This document shows positions 32,241-40,298 of a stretch of DNA of 64,000 nt, piece after piece. The notes beneath the pieces were generated by a model. The model did no database searches and was not told the origin of the DNA. It worked only from the letters and a program-made list of their open reading frames with translations. The stretch is from PALSA-968 sp964387075 (lineage in GTDB: Bacteria; Bacteroidota; Bacteroidia; B-17B0; Aurantibacillaceae): assembly GCA_964387075.1 (NCBI GenBank), contig CAYLVB010000002.1, positions 1-64,000 on the forward strand, in the 5' to 3' direction. Position 1 is the stretch's first letter; each line of letters begins with the position of its first letter. The position numbers and the translations under genes were made by a program.

Positions 32241-33389
32241 CTAATGCGCCTCTTCATGAGCGTGCTCATGATGATGTTCTTCAACAGCGGCGCCAAAATA
32301 AATGGCCGATAATAAGGTGAATACGTATGCCTGAAGAAATGCAACCAGCAATTCAAGCATACCCATAAATACAGTAAATGCTACCGAAACCACCGATACA
32401 CCGTAACCGGCGCCGGGGCTCATCTCTCCGAAAATAAAGATCAAACTAAAGAATGCCAGGGCGATGATGTGTCCCGCGGTCATGTTGGCGAAAAGACGTA
32501 TCATCAGTACGAAAGGCTTTAAGAACACACCCATGATCTCGATAGGAGTGAGGATAATAAGAATTGGAATAGGAACGCCGGGCATGGCGAAGATGTGACG
32601 CCAGTAGTGACCGTTTCCACTGAAAATGGTAATTAATAAAGTGATCGCGGCGAGTATCATCGTAATGGCGATGTTGCCGGTTAAGTTTGCGCCTCCGGGG
32701 AAGATGGGAACCAATCCAAGTAAGTTATTGATGAAGATGAAAAAGAAACAAGTCAATAAGTAAGGCATGTAGCGCTCGTATTTCGGACCAATACTTGCTT
32801 TGGCTACATCATCACGTACAAATAAAATGAGCGGCTCAAGGAACGATTGCAAGCCTTTTGGTGCTTTGCCTTCGCGCTTCTTATAGGCTTTGGCTATACT
32901 TAAGAACATCCAAAGCATCAGGGAAGCACCGAACAATAAAGAAGCAACGTTCTTGGTGATAGAGAAGTCCATGATCTTTTTGGTAGCTTCTTCGTCAACT
33001 GCTCCCGTTTCATTCACGATAAAGATCTTTCCTTCTTCCAGGCGGTATGTATTTTTTGCGGTTACATCCTGTGTGCCGTGATGGAAAGCGGATGACATGA
33101 AAATATCGAGGCCTTTGTCGGTATAAAGAATAACAGGAAGCGGAATAGAAATAGAATTATGGCCTTCTCCGGCAATGTGCCAGTCGTAGCTGTCGCCAAT
33201 GTGTTCCAGGATCAGTTTACCGGCGTCGAAACCTGTTTTTTCTGTTTCGGGAGCGTGGGCGGCTGCCGGCCCGTTATGGGTTGCTTTATCGTCGTTAGGC
33301 TCGTAGGCAAAAGCGGTGTTAAAAGAGAAGAAAAAAAGCGTTGAAAAGAGCAGTATCGAGAGGGCTTTTAACGGTTTGAAACTGGACAT
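32241..33389 (-). CDS. atpB: ATP synthase Fo a subunit
   Basis: 382 residues. A signal-like hydrophobic N-terminus and a periplasmic region of about 120 residues precede the membrane part, an extension common in Bacteroidota. The C-terminal helices include the essential Arg in MIRLFANMTAGHII and the GAAVEEHHHEHAHEEAH tail, which is His-rich. This subunit forms the proton half-channels against the c ring. First gene of the operon; its promoter lies in 33390-33616, shared with the divergent thioredoxin-like gene. Confidence 0.95.
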   Translation of the reverse strand: MSSFKPLKALSILLFSTLFFFSFNTAFAYEPNDDKATHNGPAAAHAPETEKTGFDAGKLILEHIGDSYDWHIAGEGHNSISIPLPVILYTDKGLDIFMSSAFHHGTQDVTAKNTYRLEEGKIFIVNETGAVDEEATKKIMDFSITKNVASLLFGASLMLWMFLSIAKAYKKREGKAPKGLQSFLEPLILFVRDDVAKASIGPKYERYMPYLLTCFFFIFINNLLGLVPIFPGGANLTGNIAITMILAAITLLITIFSGNGHYWRHIFAMPGVPIPILIILTPIEIMGVFLKPFVLMIRLFANMTAGHIIALAFFSLIFIFGEMSPGAGYGVSVVSVAFTVFMGMLELLVAFLQAYVFTLLSAIYFGAAVEEHHHEHAHEEAH

Positions 33390-33604
33390 GTGAAAAGAGC
33401 TTTTTTGCGTTTTTTAAAATCGGGTGCTCTGTTAGAAGCGCCTTGGCTTTTTATGTTTTTTTAATTCGGGCGCAAATATAGGTATAAAACCATATTTCTG
33501 AAACTTCCGTAAGGTGATTTTTGCCGTGTTTTTCAAAGATTTTTTCGGGCGTGGTTAATAACCTGCATACTTGCATGAAACTTAATAGAATGACGATAAT
33601 TTCA

Positions 33605-33612
33605 TAACTTTA
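33605..33612 (+). promoter_or_regulatory. -7 box TAACTTTA of the thioredoxin-like gene
   Basis: One mismatch from TAnnTTTG, and only four bases before the ATG at 33617. With the box centred near -7 the transcript would be leaderless. Confidence 0.45.
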
Positions 33613-33616
33613 CAGG

Positions 33617-34672
33617 ATGTTTAAACCCGCTTGGGTCATAGGGCTGTTTTTGATGGTTTTTCAGGGCTTTTCGCAAGAAGAAAGCCAGGTTAAGTGGATG
33701 ACTTTCAAGGAGGCACAGGAAGCCTATAAAAAGCAGGCTAAACCCTTTTTAGTTGATTTCTATACAGACTGGTGCGGATGGTGTAAGCACATGATGAAAA
33801 CCACCTATTCCAACCCTAATCTTGCGGCTTACATTAACAACTGGTTCTATCCCATTAAGTTCGACGCCGAAACGCACGATACCATTGAATACCTGGGGGT
33901 TAAGTATGTAAATAAGAGTACGGCCAAAAAATCACCCCACGATCTCACCTTCAAATTCCTGGGCGAGAAACTGAGTTACCCATCTACCGTGTTCGTTTCC
34001 AATAATTTCCAGTTCAATTTATTGACCCAAGGCTACCTGGATGAAAAGAAGATCGAGCCTCTTTTGGTGTTCACGGTAGAGAACGCATTCCGAACAGCCT
34101 CTTATGATGATTTCAGCAAACAGTTCACCCGCACCTTTTACGATACTGTCTTTCCAAAAGTAAAAGCGCCGTGGACCGACTTCAGCCTGGCTCTTGAACA
34201 AAACAAAAAGAAACCCAAAAAATTCCTGGTCAGCATCAACTCAAGTTTTTGCAACACCGGCAAAGTAATGGTGAAGACAACTTTTACCGATTCTGCTTTG
34301 GCTACTTACCTCAAAAAGAATTTCTACAGCATCAATTTTAACGTAGAAGATAAGACCGAGATCGATTTCAAAGGAAAAAAATACGCCAACAACGGTGCCG
34401 AAGGTTTTCCTTTTCATTCGCTGGCCCTGGAACTTACCCGAAGGAATTTTGTTCTTCCTTCTACCGTAATTCTCGACGAGAATTTAGAGATCCTTGACGT
34501 CATCAGCTTTTACCAGACCCCGCAATGGCTCAACAAAGCCGTGCGTTATTTTGGCGACAACGAGTACAAAAAAATGAAGTGGGACGAGTACCTGAAGAAA
34601 TTAGAATCGCCTCCCGTTAACCTGCCCGCCAACGAAAAGACCAAAAAAAAGCAGGCGGTAAATAAAAAATAA
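33617..34672 (+). CDS. Exported tandem thioredoxin-fold protein
   Basis: 351 residues with a signal peptide (GLFLMVFQGFSQ). The first thioredoxin-like domain (about 25-165) has the redox motif DWCGWCKHM and a cis-Pro segment SYPSTVFV. The second (about 185-320) has the same layout with FPFHSLALELTRRNFVLPSTVIL, but its active-site position is FCNTGK, with a single Cys, so it cannot do dithiol chemistry. Found in the periplasm, it may reduce or oxidise protein disulfides, or the second domain may act as a substrate-binding partner. It resembles DUF255/DsbD-gamma-type domains. Divergent from atpB. Confidence 0.82.
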   Translation: MFKPAWVIGLFLMVFQGFSQEESQVKWMTFKEAQEAYKKQAKPFLVDFYTDWCGWCKHMMKTTYSNPNLAAYINNWFYPIKFDAETHDTIEYLGVKYVNKSTAKKSPHDLTFKFLGEKLSYPSTVFVSNNFQFNLLTQGYLDEKKIEPLLVFTVENAFRTASYDDFSKQFTRTFYDTVFPKVKAPWTDFSLALEQNKKKPKKFLVSINSSFCNTGKVMVKTTFTDSALATYLKKNFYSINFNVEDKTEIDFKGKKYANNGAEGFPFHSLALELTRRNFVLPSTVILDENLEILDVISFYQTPQWLNKAVRYFGDNEYKKMKWDEYLKKLESPPVNLPANEKTKKKQAVNKK

Positions 34673-34696
34673 TTCTGGCCCAGTGGGGTCTTTATC

Positions 34697-35608
34697 ATGC
34701 GGACCATTTTTCTACTTGTTTGCTGTTTCTTTTTGCGGTCCGCCATTGCGAGGTCCACGTACTTTCCGCAAGATTCAGTGAAACATTCGAAAACAAAAAA
34801 AATTGTATTTGGGGTTAGTACAGCCGCTTTCGCAACGGGTTCTTTGATCTATCTTAATCAAGCCTGGTACACGCAACATTCAACCGGGAGCTTTCATTTT
34901 TTTGCCGATGGAGATGAGTGGCAGCAGATGGACAAGGTAGGACATTTTTGGAGTACTTACCAAAGTGGCAGGTTGATGTTGGAAAGCATGCGCTGGGCGG
35001 GTTTCAATAAATTTCAACGCGAGATCTGGGGGTGTTACAGCGGTTTAATATACATGAGCGCCATTGAAGTGATGGATGGATTTTCTTCGGGCTACGGATT
35101 TTCCTGGACGGATATGGGCGCGAACGCCGCCGGAAGTATGCTCGTGCATTTCCAGGAACATATCTGGCAGGAGCAGCGCATACTCGTCAAATTCTCATAC
35201 CATCAAACTTCTTTTCCACAATACAGGCCCTCGCTTTTGGGAGAGGATCTGTCGCAACAGGTGCTTAAAGATTATAACGGGCAGAGTTATTGGCTCTCTG
35301 TGAATCCGGCTTCTTTTTTGGGAAAAGATACCCGTTTCCCAAAATGGCTGAACCTGGCCATTGGCTATGGGGCAAACGGCATGATCAGCGGCGACGACAA
35401 TTATGTGCATGTGGGCGCAGATGGCAAAGTGGTGGGCAATGCCCGATACAGGCGGTGCTTTTTATCGCTGGATCTCGACCTTACCAGGATAAGAACCCGC
35501 TCGCGTTTTCTGAATGCCGTTTTCAGCGCGCTGAATTGCGTAAAAATACCCTTTCCGGCCCTGGAATTGAGCAAGGGAAAATTAAGCGGCCACGCCTTGT
35601 TTTTTTAG
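34697..35608 (+). CDS. DUF2279 family exported protein
   Basis: 303 residues with an N-terminal hydrophobic signal (FLLVCCFFLRSAIA). The segment WQQMDKVGHFWSTYQSGR and the later YSGLIYMSAIEVMDGFSSGYGFSWTDMGANAAGSM are the conserved core of DUF2279, a family of Bacteroidota periplasmic or membrane-associated proteins of unknown role. It contains a His and several acids in VGHFW and EVMDG that look functionally conserved, but I cannot assign catalysis. 24 bases after the thioredoxin-like gene, so possibly co-transcribed. Confidence 0.78.
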   Translation: MRTIFLLVCCFFLRSAIARSTYFPQDSVKHSKTKKIVFGVSTAAFATGSLIYLNQAWYTQHSTGSFHFFADGDEWQQMDKVGHFWSTYQSGRLMLESMRWAGFNKFQREIWGCYSGLIYMSAIEVMDGFSSGYGFSWTDMGANAAGSMLVHFQEHIWQEQRILVKFSYHQTSFPQYRPSLLGEDLSQQVLKDYNGQSYWLSVNPASFLGKDTRFPKWLNLAIGYGANGMISGDDNYVHVGADGKVVGNARYRRCFLSLDLDLTRIRTRSRFLNAVFSALNCVKIPFPALELSKGKLSGHALFF

Positions 35609-35804
35609 GCTAGTTTAGAACCTTTAAAAATAGTTGTTTTGGGGATCTCTTTTTCGCTTTTTTCCCAATGAAAATTTGCTTTTTTAGGCCCTTTAGACAG
35701 CTCTTTTTAAAAGGCCCTGAACTGCCGCTCTAAAAATTTATTTTTTTGTAATAAAATTCTTGCTAATTTAGTATCTTATTATCTAAACCGTAAAGTCAAA
35801 CTTT

Positions 35805-36425
35805 ATGCACATAGCTGTTGCCGGAAACATCGGGTCGGGGAAAACTACTTTGACTTCTCAGTTAGCGAAACACTTTAAATGGGTTCCACATTTTGAAGAT
35901 GCCGATGACAATCCCTATTTGAACGACTTTTACGAGGATATGCAGCGCTGGTCATTCAACCTGCAGATCTACTTTTTGAACAACCGTTTCGCCCAGGTAT
36001 CGCAAATTCGCAAAGGCAACAAAACGGTGATACAGGACCGTACCATTTACGAAGACGCCTATATTTTCGCTCCCAACCTGCACGCCATGGGTTTGATGAC
36101 CACGCGTGATTTTGAGAATTATTTTTCGCTTTTCAAACTGATGGAGAGCCTTGTAAAACCGCCCGATCTTTTGATCTACCTGCGCGCATCGGTTCCTACA
36201 TTGGTGAAGAACATCCAGAAACGCGGACGGGAATACGAAGCGGCCATACGCTTGGATTATTTGAAACGATTAAATGAACGATATGAAGCGTGGATCTCCA
36301 CCTACGACGCGGGCAACTTCGTAGTAGTTGATGTGGACGATCTGAATGTGAATGAAAGACCTGAGGACCTGGGAAAGATCATTCGACAAATTGACGCTGA
36401 GATACACGGTTTGTTTAAAAAGTAG
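35805..36425 (+). CDS. Deoxynucleoside kinase
   Basis: 206 residues. The P-loop GNIGSGKTTL at residues 8-16, the substrate-binding FEDADDNPYLNDFYEDMQRWSFNLQIYFLNNRF segment, the QDRTIYEDAYIFA motif and the DRS-like lid region GREYEAAIRLDYLKRLNERYEAW match the dNK (deoxyadenosine/deoxyguanosine kinase) family. It salvages deoxynucleosides with ATP. The base specificity is not readable from the sequence by eye. Its last base overlaps the first base of the SiaB-like gene. Confidence 0.9.
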   Translation: MHIAVAGNIGSGKTTLTSQLAKHFKWVPHFEDADDNPYLNDFYEDMQRWSFNLQIYFLNNRFAQVSQIRKGNKTVIQDRTIYEDAYIFAPNLHAMGLMTTRDFENYFSLFKLMESLVKPPDLLIYLRASVPTLVKNIQKRGREYEAAIRLDYLKRLNERYEAWISTYDAGNFVVVDVDDLNVNERPEDLGKIIRQIDAEIHGLFKK

Positions 36426-36997
36426 TGAGCCAGACAGCTAACATAGAATCTTTTTTCGCTAACAAATTCGGCGAATTGGTGGCTACAGCGACCGCTGAAG
36501 AGAAGATCCTTGTTTCTTTTAACGGGGCGCTCTCACAGGAGCAGGTGTCTAAACTCGAAAGCGAAGTGGAGACCAAGATCAACGAAGAAGGAATTCCCAA
36601 AGGCCCGCTCAAAAAAATATTCTTCATCAGCGTAGAGACCCTTCAGAACATGCTGATACACGGTAATCGTGATCACGAAGGGAAACAGCATAATTTCTTT
36701 ATCCTGGCCAAGAACGGCGTGAAAACCAAAATGACCTCGGCCAACCTTGTGCAGAATAAAAATATCGAAGGATTAGAGAAGCAGATCACACGCATCAATT
36801 CATTCGCAGAACCCGCCGAGCTCAAACAATATTACATGGAGCATTTAGAGAACAACCAACTCTCCGAAAAAGGAGGCGCCGGTCTAGGCTTCATCACAAT
36901 AGCCATGAAATCGGGCAACAAACTGGCTTACGGTTTCGATAAGATCAACGACGATACTTCGCTCTTCTGGCTTACCTCAACCGTTTCTTCCGAGTAA
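36425..36997 (+). CDS. SiaB-like (DUF6272) protein kinase-family protein
   Basis: 190 residues from a GTG that overlaps the previous stop by one base. The pattern of helices and strands, with FISVETLQNMLIHGNRDHEGKQHNFFILAKNG in the middle and GGAGLGFITIAMKSGNKLAYGF near the end, matches the DUF6272/SiaB family, a divergent GHKL-like fold. In Pseudomonas SiaB is a kinase that phosphorylates the STAS-like SiaC and is opposed by the PP2C phosphatase SiaA. Neither partner is adjacent here; a translational link to the deoxynucleoside kinase is puzzling. Confidence 0.75.
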   Translation: MSQTANIESFFANKFGELVATATAEEKILVSFNGALSQEQVSKLESEVETKINEEGIPKGPLKKIFFISVETLQNMLIHGNRDHEGKQHNFFILAKNGVKTKMTSANLVQNKNIEGLEKQITRINSFAEPAELKQYYMEHLENNQLSEKGGAGLGFITIAMKSGNKLAYGFDKINDDTSLFWLTSTVSSE

Positions 36998-37020
36998 TCC
37001 TTTCCTTTCTAAAAATTACT

Positions 37021-37150
37021 GTCACGTCGAGCGTAGTCGAGACGCGTGTAATATGTCCTCTGGTAGTATGACGTCGGAGAAAGGCCCCTCACTATTGGTC
37101 TGCCATCTAACCGGAGGTAGTACAATGACCTCGACTACGCTCGGCCTGAC
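37021..37150. repeat. MITE-like intergenic element with terminal inverted repeats
   Basis: The left end contains CGAGCGTAGTCGAG and the right end its exact inverse CTCGACTACGCTCG; the outer bases continue the match imperfectly with GTCA on the left and TGAC on the right. The ~130 bases between have no open frame. Such a pair at the edges of a short gene-free stretch suggests a non-autonomous mobile or palindromic repeat. Confidence 0.55.
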
Positions 37151-37184
37151 ATTACTCTTGAGGGCTGTATAAATTGGAATGGAA

Positions 37185-37991
37185 TTATTTCTTTTTTTCC
37201 GCAGCTTCTTTCCTTGTAACCGCGATGTTTATCCTCCGCGTTATTTCGGCCGCTATTTTGCCGATATAAGAGGAGATTATTTTGGATGGACTATCTGCAT
37301 CCCCGGGGAATTTAACGCTGCATATGCCCGATTGTATCTCTTTGGCGTCTATTGTATAGACCGTATAATGTATCGTAATGATCCGCTCTGAAATAGTACC
37401 CGTTTCGCCGCTGGCCAATACATTGGAAATGATGTCCAGCTGGTTCACAAAAAGGAACATATCGGTCTTGTATTTGGCATATAGACCGGGCGCCATGTTC
37501 GGGCTGGTGATCTTGGCGTTCATAAAGCGCGCATTGGGATCCGTCTCTACAACCAACTGACCTTTTTTAACACTTTCCGTTTTGGTTTTATCGTTCACCG
37601 GGGCTTTGTAATTATTTTGATCGGGAACTTTATCAAAGGTGTAAGTAAGGTTCTTATAAATGGCAAAAAGGTCTTTTTTGTACTTGGCAGTGTCTTTCAT
37701 CAGGTCCAACACTTCGTAGTTCTTCTTCAAAGCGCCCTCTAATTCTTTATTCACTCCTTTGCGGAAAGTTTCCTTGATCTGTTTCTGCGTCATCTTCGTT
37801 TCCGCGTTGAACTTATGGTCTACCTGGCTCATGTAAAGCTTAGGTTCGAAAGGAACGATCAGGATCTTATGCTTGTTTTGAGCAAATGAAAAGAGCGTAA
37901 TACTCAAAAGGGCCAACAACAAGAGCCCCCCTCTGTCCGCTAGCGGACATCTCCCCCACGGGGGAGAATATTCCGACTTCGTTTTTATCAT
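37185..37991 (-). CDS. Exported protein of unknown function with a repeat in its signal region
   Basis: 268 residues from the ATG at 37991, which overlaps the kmo stop codon as ATGA and so looks translationally coupled. The mature protein is mostly alpha/beta (KILIVPFEPKLYMSQVDHKF, FLFVNQLDIISNVLASGETGTISERIITIHYTVYTIDAKE). I do not recognise a family. The N-terminus MIKTKSEYSPPWGRCPLADRG precedes the hydrophobic core LLLLALLSITLFSFAQ. The SPPWGRCPLADRGG part is encoded by a palindromic repeat (37934-37966). An in-frame start at 38039 would extend it further into kmo and is unlikely. Confidence 0.7.
   Translation of the reverse strand: MIKTKSEYSPPWGRCPLADRGGLLLLALLSITLFSFAQNKHKILIVPFEPKLYMSQVDHKFNAETKMTQKQIKETFRKGVNKELEGALKKNYEVLDLMKDTAKYKKDLFAIYKNLTYTFDKVPDQNNYKAPVNDKTKTESVKKGQLVVETDPNARFMNAKITSPNMAPGLYAKYKTDMFLFVNQLDIISNVLASGETGTISERIITIHYTVYTIDAKEIQSGICSVKFPGDADSPSKIISSYIGKIAAEITRRINIAVTRKEAAEKKK
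37923..37970. repeat. Palindromic repeat inserted inside coding sequence
   Basis: Two adjacent palindromes: TGTCCGCTAGCGGACA (37934-37949, perfect) and CTCCCCCACGGGGGAG (37951-37966, perfect around a two-base centre), flanked by a C-run. Widespread REP-like repeats in Bacteroidota have this CTCCCC...GGGGGAG architecture. Here it lies in frame in the signal region of the 37185-37991 gene. Confidence 0.65.
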
Positions 37992-39334
37992 TTTGAAATT
38001 TCCGAAAGGATCATTTTCTCTACTTCTTCGCTGTCCCACTTCTGTTCAATGCCGGGCGTGGCCATTACCTTGTCCATGATGCTTTGCTGGCGCTTACCTT
38101 CTTTTAACGCAAAACTGTAGCGTATATTGGGGCTGTAGGTCACCATAGTATAGAGCGGCACCCATTTATCGGGATGTTTCTCATTGAAACGGGCTTCGAT
38201 CTTCTTTTGCAGCAGGAATTTTGGGTCGGCCGTTTTGTCGCGCATTTCCACGAAGTTTCCAACTGCCAGATCCGCTATGGCATCACCATCGGGTTTTCGG
38301 AGTGACTGGTATTCGGGGAATATCTTGTTCCAGTCCTCTTTGTGTTTATCTATGAGTTCGTTCAGTACCACGCAATCTTCAAAACCGCAGTTCATGCCCT
38401 GGCCGAAGAAAGGAACGATGGCGTGTGCGGCGTCGCCTATCAATGCGATCTTATTATCGAAGGTCCAGGGGAAACATTTTACGGTTACCAGTGATGAGGT
38501 TGGATTATGAAAGAAATCATCCAGCAGCGTTGGCATCAGGGGAACAGCGGTAGAGAATTCCTCGTCGAAGAATTTTTTTACTTCTTCGCGGGTCTTTAAT
38601 TTATCAAAAGATTTCTCGCCTTCAAAGGGCAGGAACAAAGTGCAGGTGAAGTTGCCGTCTAAGTTCGGCAGCGCTATCATCATAAAACTGCCGCGGGGCC
38701 AGATGTGCAGGGCGTTCTTCTCCAATAGGAATTCGCCATTAGGACCGGGAGGAATGATCAATTCCTTGTAACCGGCTGTGATGTAATGCTGGTTGTACTC
38801 GAAACGATCTGTGGTCAACTGCATATTCAAGCGCGCGGCAGAGAAAGCTCCGTCGCTGCCAAATAGAAGATCGCCCGAAATATCGGTTGTCTTCTTCGTT
38901 TGCTCATTCTCAAAATGCGCTGTCACCGTCTTGCGGTCCACATGCGTGCAACGCTCGTTGAAATAAATGGTGATGCCCGCCTTCTCGGCAAGGTCCATCA
39001 GCTTCATATTAATTTCAGCACGCGAAACCGAGTAAATGGCCTGGTCTTTCTTTCCGTAAGGCTGAAACACCGTAGAACCATCCTTATTATGTATCTGGCG
39101 GCCATACATAGGGATGGCGATCTTTCTAACTTCATCGGCAATGCCCACGCCTTCCAAACCTCTCCAGCCCCTGTCGCTCAAAGCAAGGTTGATGGATTTG
39201 CCCGCGCTCATCTGTGTTTTGCGCATATCGGGGCGGCGTTCGTACATACTTATTTTATAGCCGCGCTTGGCCAGGTAAATGGAGAGTAGCGAACCTACAA
39301 GGCCGGCGCCGACTATGGTAACCTTTTTACTCAT
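37988..39334 (-). CDS. kmo: Kynurenine 3-monooxygenase
   Basis: 448 residues, a flavoprotein hydroxylating kynurenine to 3-hydroxykynurenine in tryptophan degradation and de novo NAD synthesis. The Rossmann motif VTIVGAGLVGSLLSIYLAKRGYKISMYERR opens the protein. It continues with RKTQMSAGKSINLALSDRGWRGLEGVGI, typical of KMO, and the second FAD motif KIALIGDAAHAIVPFFGQGMNCGFEDC. The C-terminal helices are in place. Full length. It is coupled to the unknown exported protein downstream. Confidence 0.95.
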   Translation of the reverse strand: MSKKVTIVGAGLVGSLLSIYLAKRGYKISMYERRPDMRKTQMSAGKSINLALSDRGWRGLEGVGIADEVRKIAIPMYGRQIHNKDGSTVFQPYGKKDQAIYSVSRAEINMKLMDLAEKAGITIYFNERCTHVDRKTVTAHFENEQTKKTTDISGDLLFGSDGAFSAARLNMQLTTDRFEYNQHYITAGYKELIIPPGPNGEFLLEKNALHIWPRGSFMMIALPNLDGNFTCTLFLPFEGEKSFDKLKTREEVKKFFDEEFSTAVPLMPTLLDDFFHNPTSSLVTVKCFPWTFDNKIALIGDAAHAIVPFFGQGMNCGFEDCVVLNELIDKHKEDWNKIFPEYQSLRKPDGDAIADLAVGNFVEMRDKTADPKFLLQKKIEARFNEKHPDKWVPLYTMVTYSPNIRYSFALKEGKRQQSIMDKVMATPGIEQKWDSEEVEKMILSEISK

Positions 39335-39357
39335 CTTCGTTCGTTATTCGTAATGCG

Positions 39358-40251
39358 TTATTCGTTATTAGGCGGAGGGTGCAATTTTGTGCGGTTGATG
39401 AATCTTTGCAGAAAGAAAAGCTGCCCCGCTACCATGGCCACACTTAACAGTACAAAAGCGATGCCGATATTTTGTTCGGGCCCGGCCGGTTTTTGGGCGG
39501 CTTCGGCCACCTCTTCGCTGAACAGATGTACCGAAATGATAGCGAAAGCGTTATTAAAGAAATGGGCCGCAATAGAGACCCAGAGATTTTGCGTGATATA
39601 ATACAGATAACCCAAAACAATGCCTAAAAAGAAGCGGGGTAAAAACCCGAAGAATTGCAAATGGAAAGCACTGAACAAAGCAGCGGCAAGAATAATGGCA
39701 ACATGCATATTGACCTTATTTTTAACGAGGATTCCCTGCAACATACCGCGAAAGAAAAGTTCTTCGCTCAAAGCAGCCACAAATCCCATCACCAGTAAAT
39801 TGATAAAAAGCCCCAGCATCGATTTATCCTCAAAAAAGGCCATATACACTTTCTCGGCCGTGTTCTCTTTTTGCACCATCCAATCCTGCGAAGACCCGAA
39901 GAATGCCGGTAATTGTATACGCTGGTTCCATTCTTCTAAACCGGCTACGGCAGGCAAAGCAAAGAAAATACAGGCCGCGGCGGTAATTAAAAAGTAAACA
40001 TGCGGCATGGCTCCCATATTGAGAAAAACGTTGCGCTCGGGCCGCATAAAGCGACAGAACAATGCCACCGGCACAATAAAGAGTAAAGTACTGGTAATGA
40101 CCTGCGCGGCCTTTAAAAGATTGATCTCTTTGGGGTCTGTTGGAATATTGTCGGCTGTACCGCTATCTGCAATAAACAGCGTAAAACACAATGCCAAATA
40201 GCCCAGCACTATATATAATCCGTATCGGTCTTTGGCGGTGAGGGGGTTCAT
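39358..40251 (-). CDS. CPBP family intramembrane metalloprotease
   Basis: 297 residues from the ATG at 40251, seven to eight helices. The three CPBP motifs are visible: EELFFRG (the EExxxR glutamates), FHLQ with its His, and HFFNN. The family includes CAAX prenyl proteases and bacteriocin-immunity proteins; a natural target is not evident. The start was chosen because a perfect TACATTTG box (40265-40258, minus strand) ends 6 bases before it; an earlier ATG at 40287 would lie upstream of the promoter. Confidence 0.85.
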   Translation of the reverse strand: MNPLTAKDRYGLYIVLGYLALCFTLFIADSGTADNIPTDPKEINLLKAAQVITSTLLFIVPVALFCRFMRPERNVFLNMGAMPHVYFLITAAACIFFALPAVAGLEEWNQRIQLPAFFGSSQDWMVQKENTAEKVYMAFFEDKSMLGLFINLLVMGFVAALSEELFFRGMLQGILVKNKVNMHVAIILAAALFSAFHLQFFGFLPRFFLGIVLGYLYYITQNLWVSIAAHFFNNAFAIISVHLFSEEVAEAAQKPAGPEQNIGIAFVLLSVAMVAGQLFFLQRFINRTKLHPPPNNE

Positions 40252-40257
40252 GAGGGG

Positions 40258-40265
40258 CAAATGTA
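40258..40265 (-). promoter_or_regulatory. -7 box TACATTTG of the CPBP protease gene
   Basis: A perfect TAnnTTTG element on the minus strand, ending six bases before the start codon; this points to a leaderless or very short leader. Confidence 0.6.
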
Positions 40266-40298
40266 CGCAATAGCACTCATGAAGCAAAAGGGAGATTT

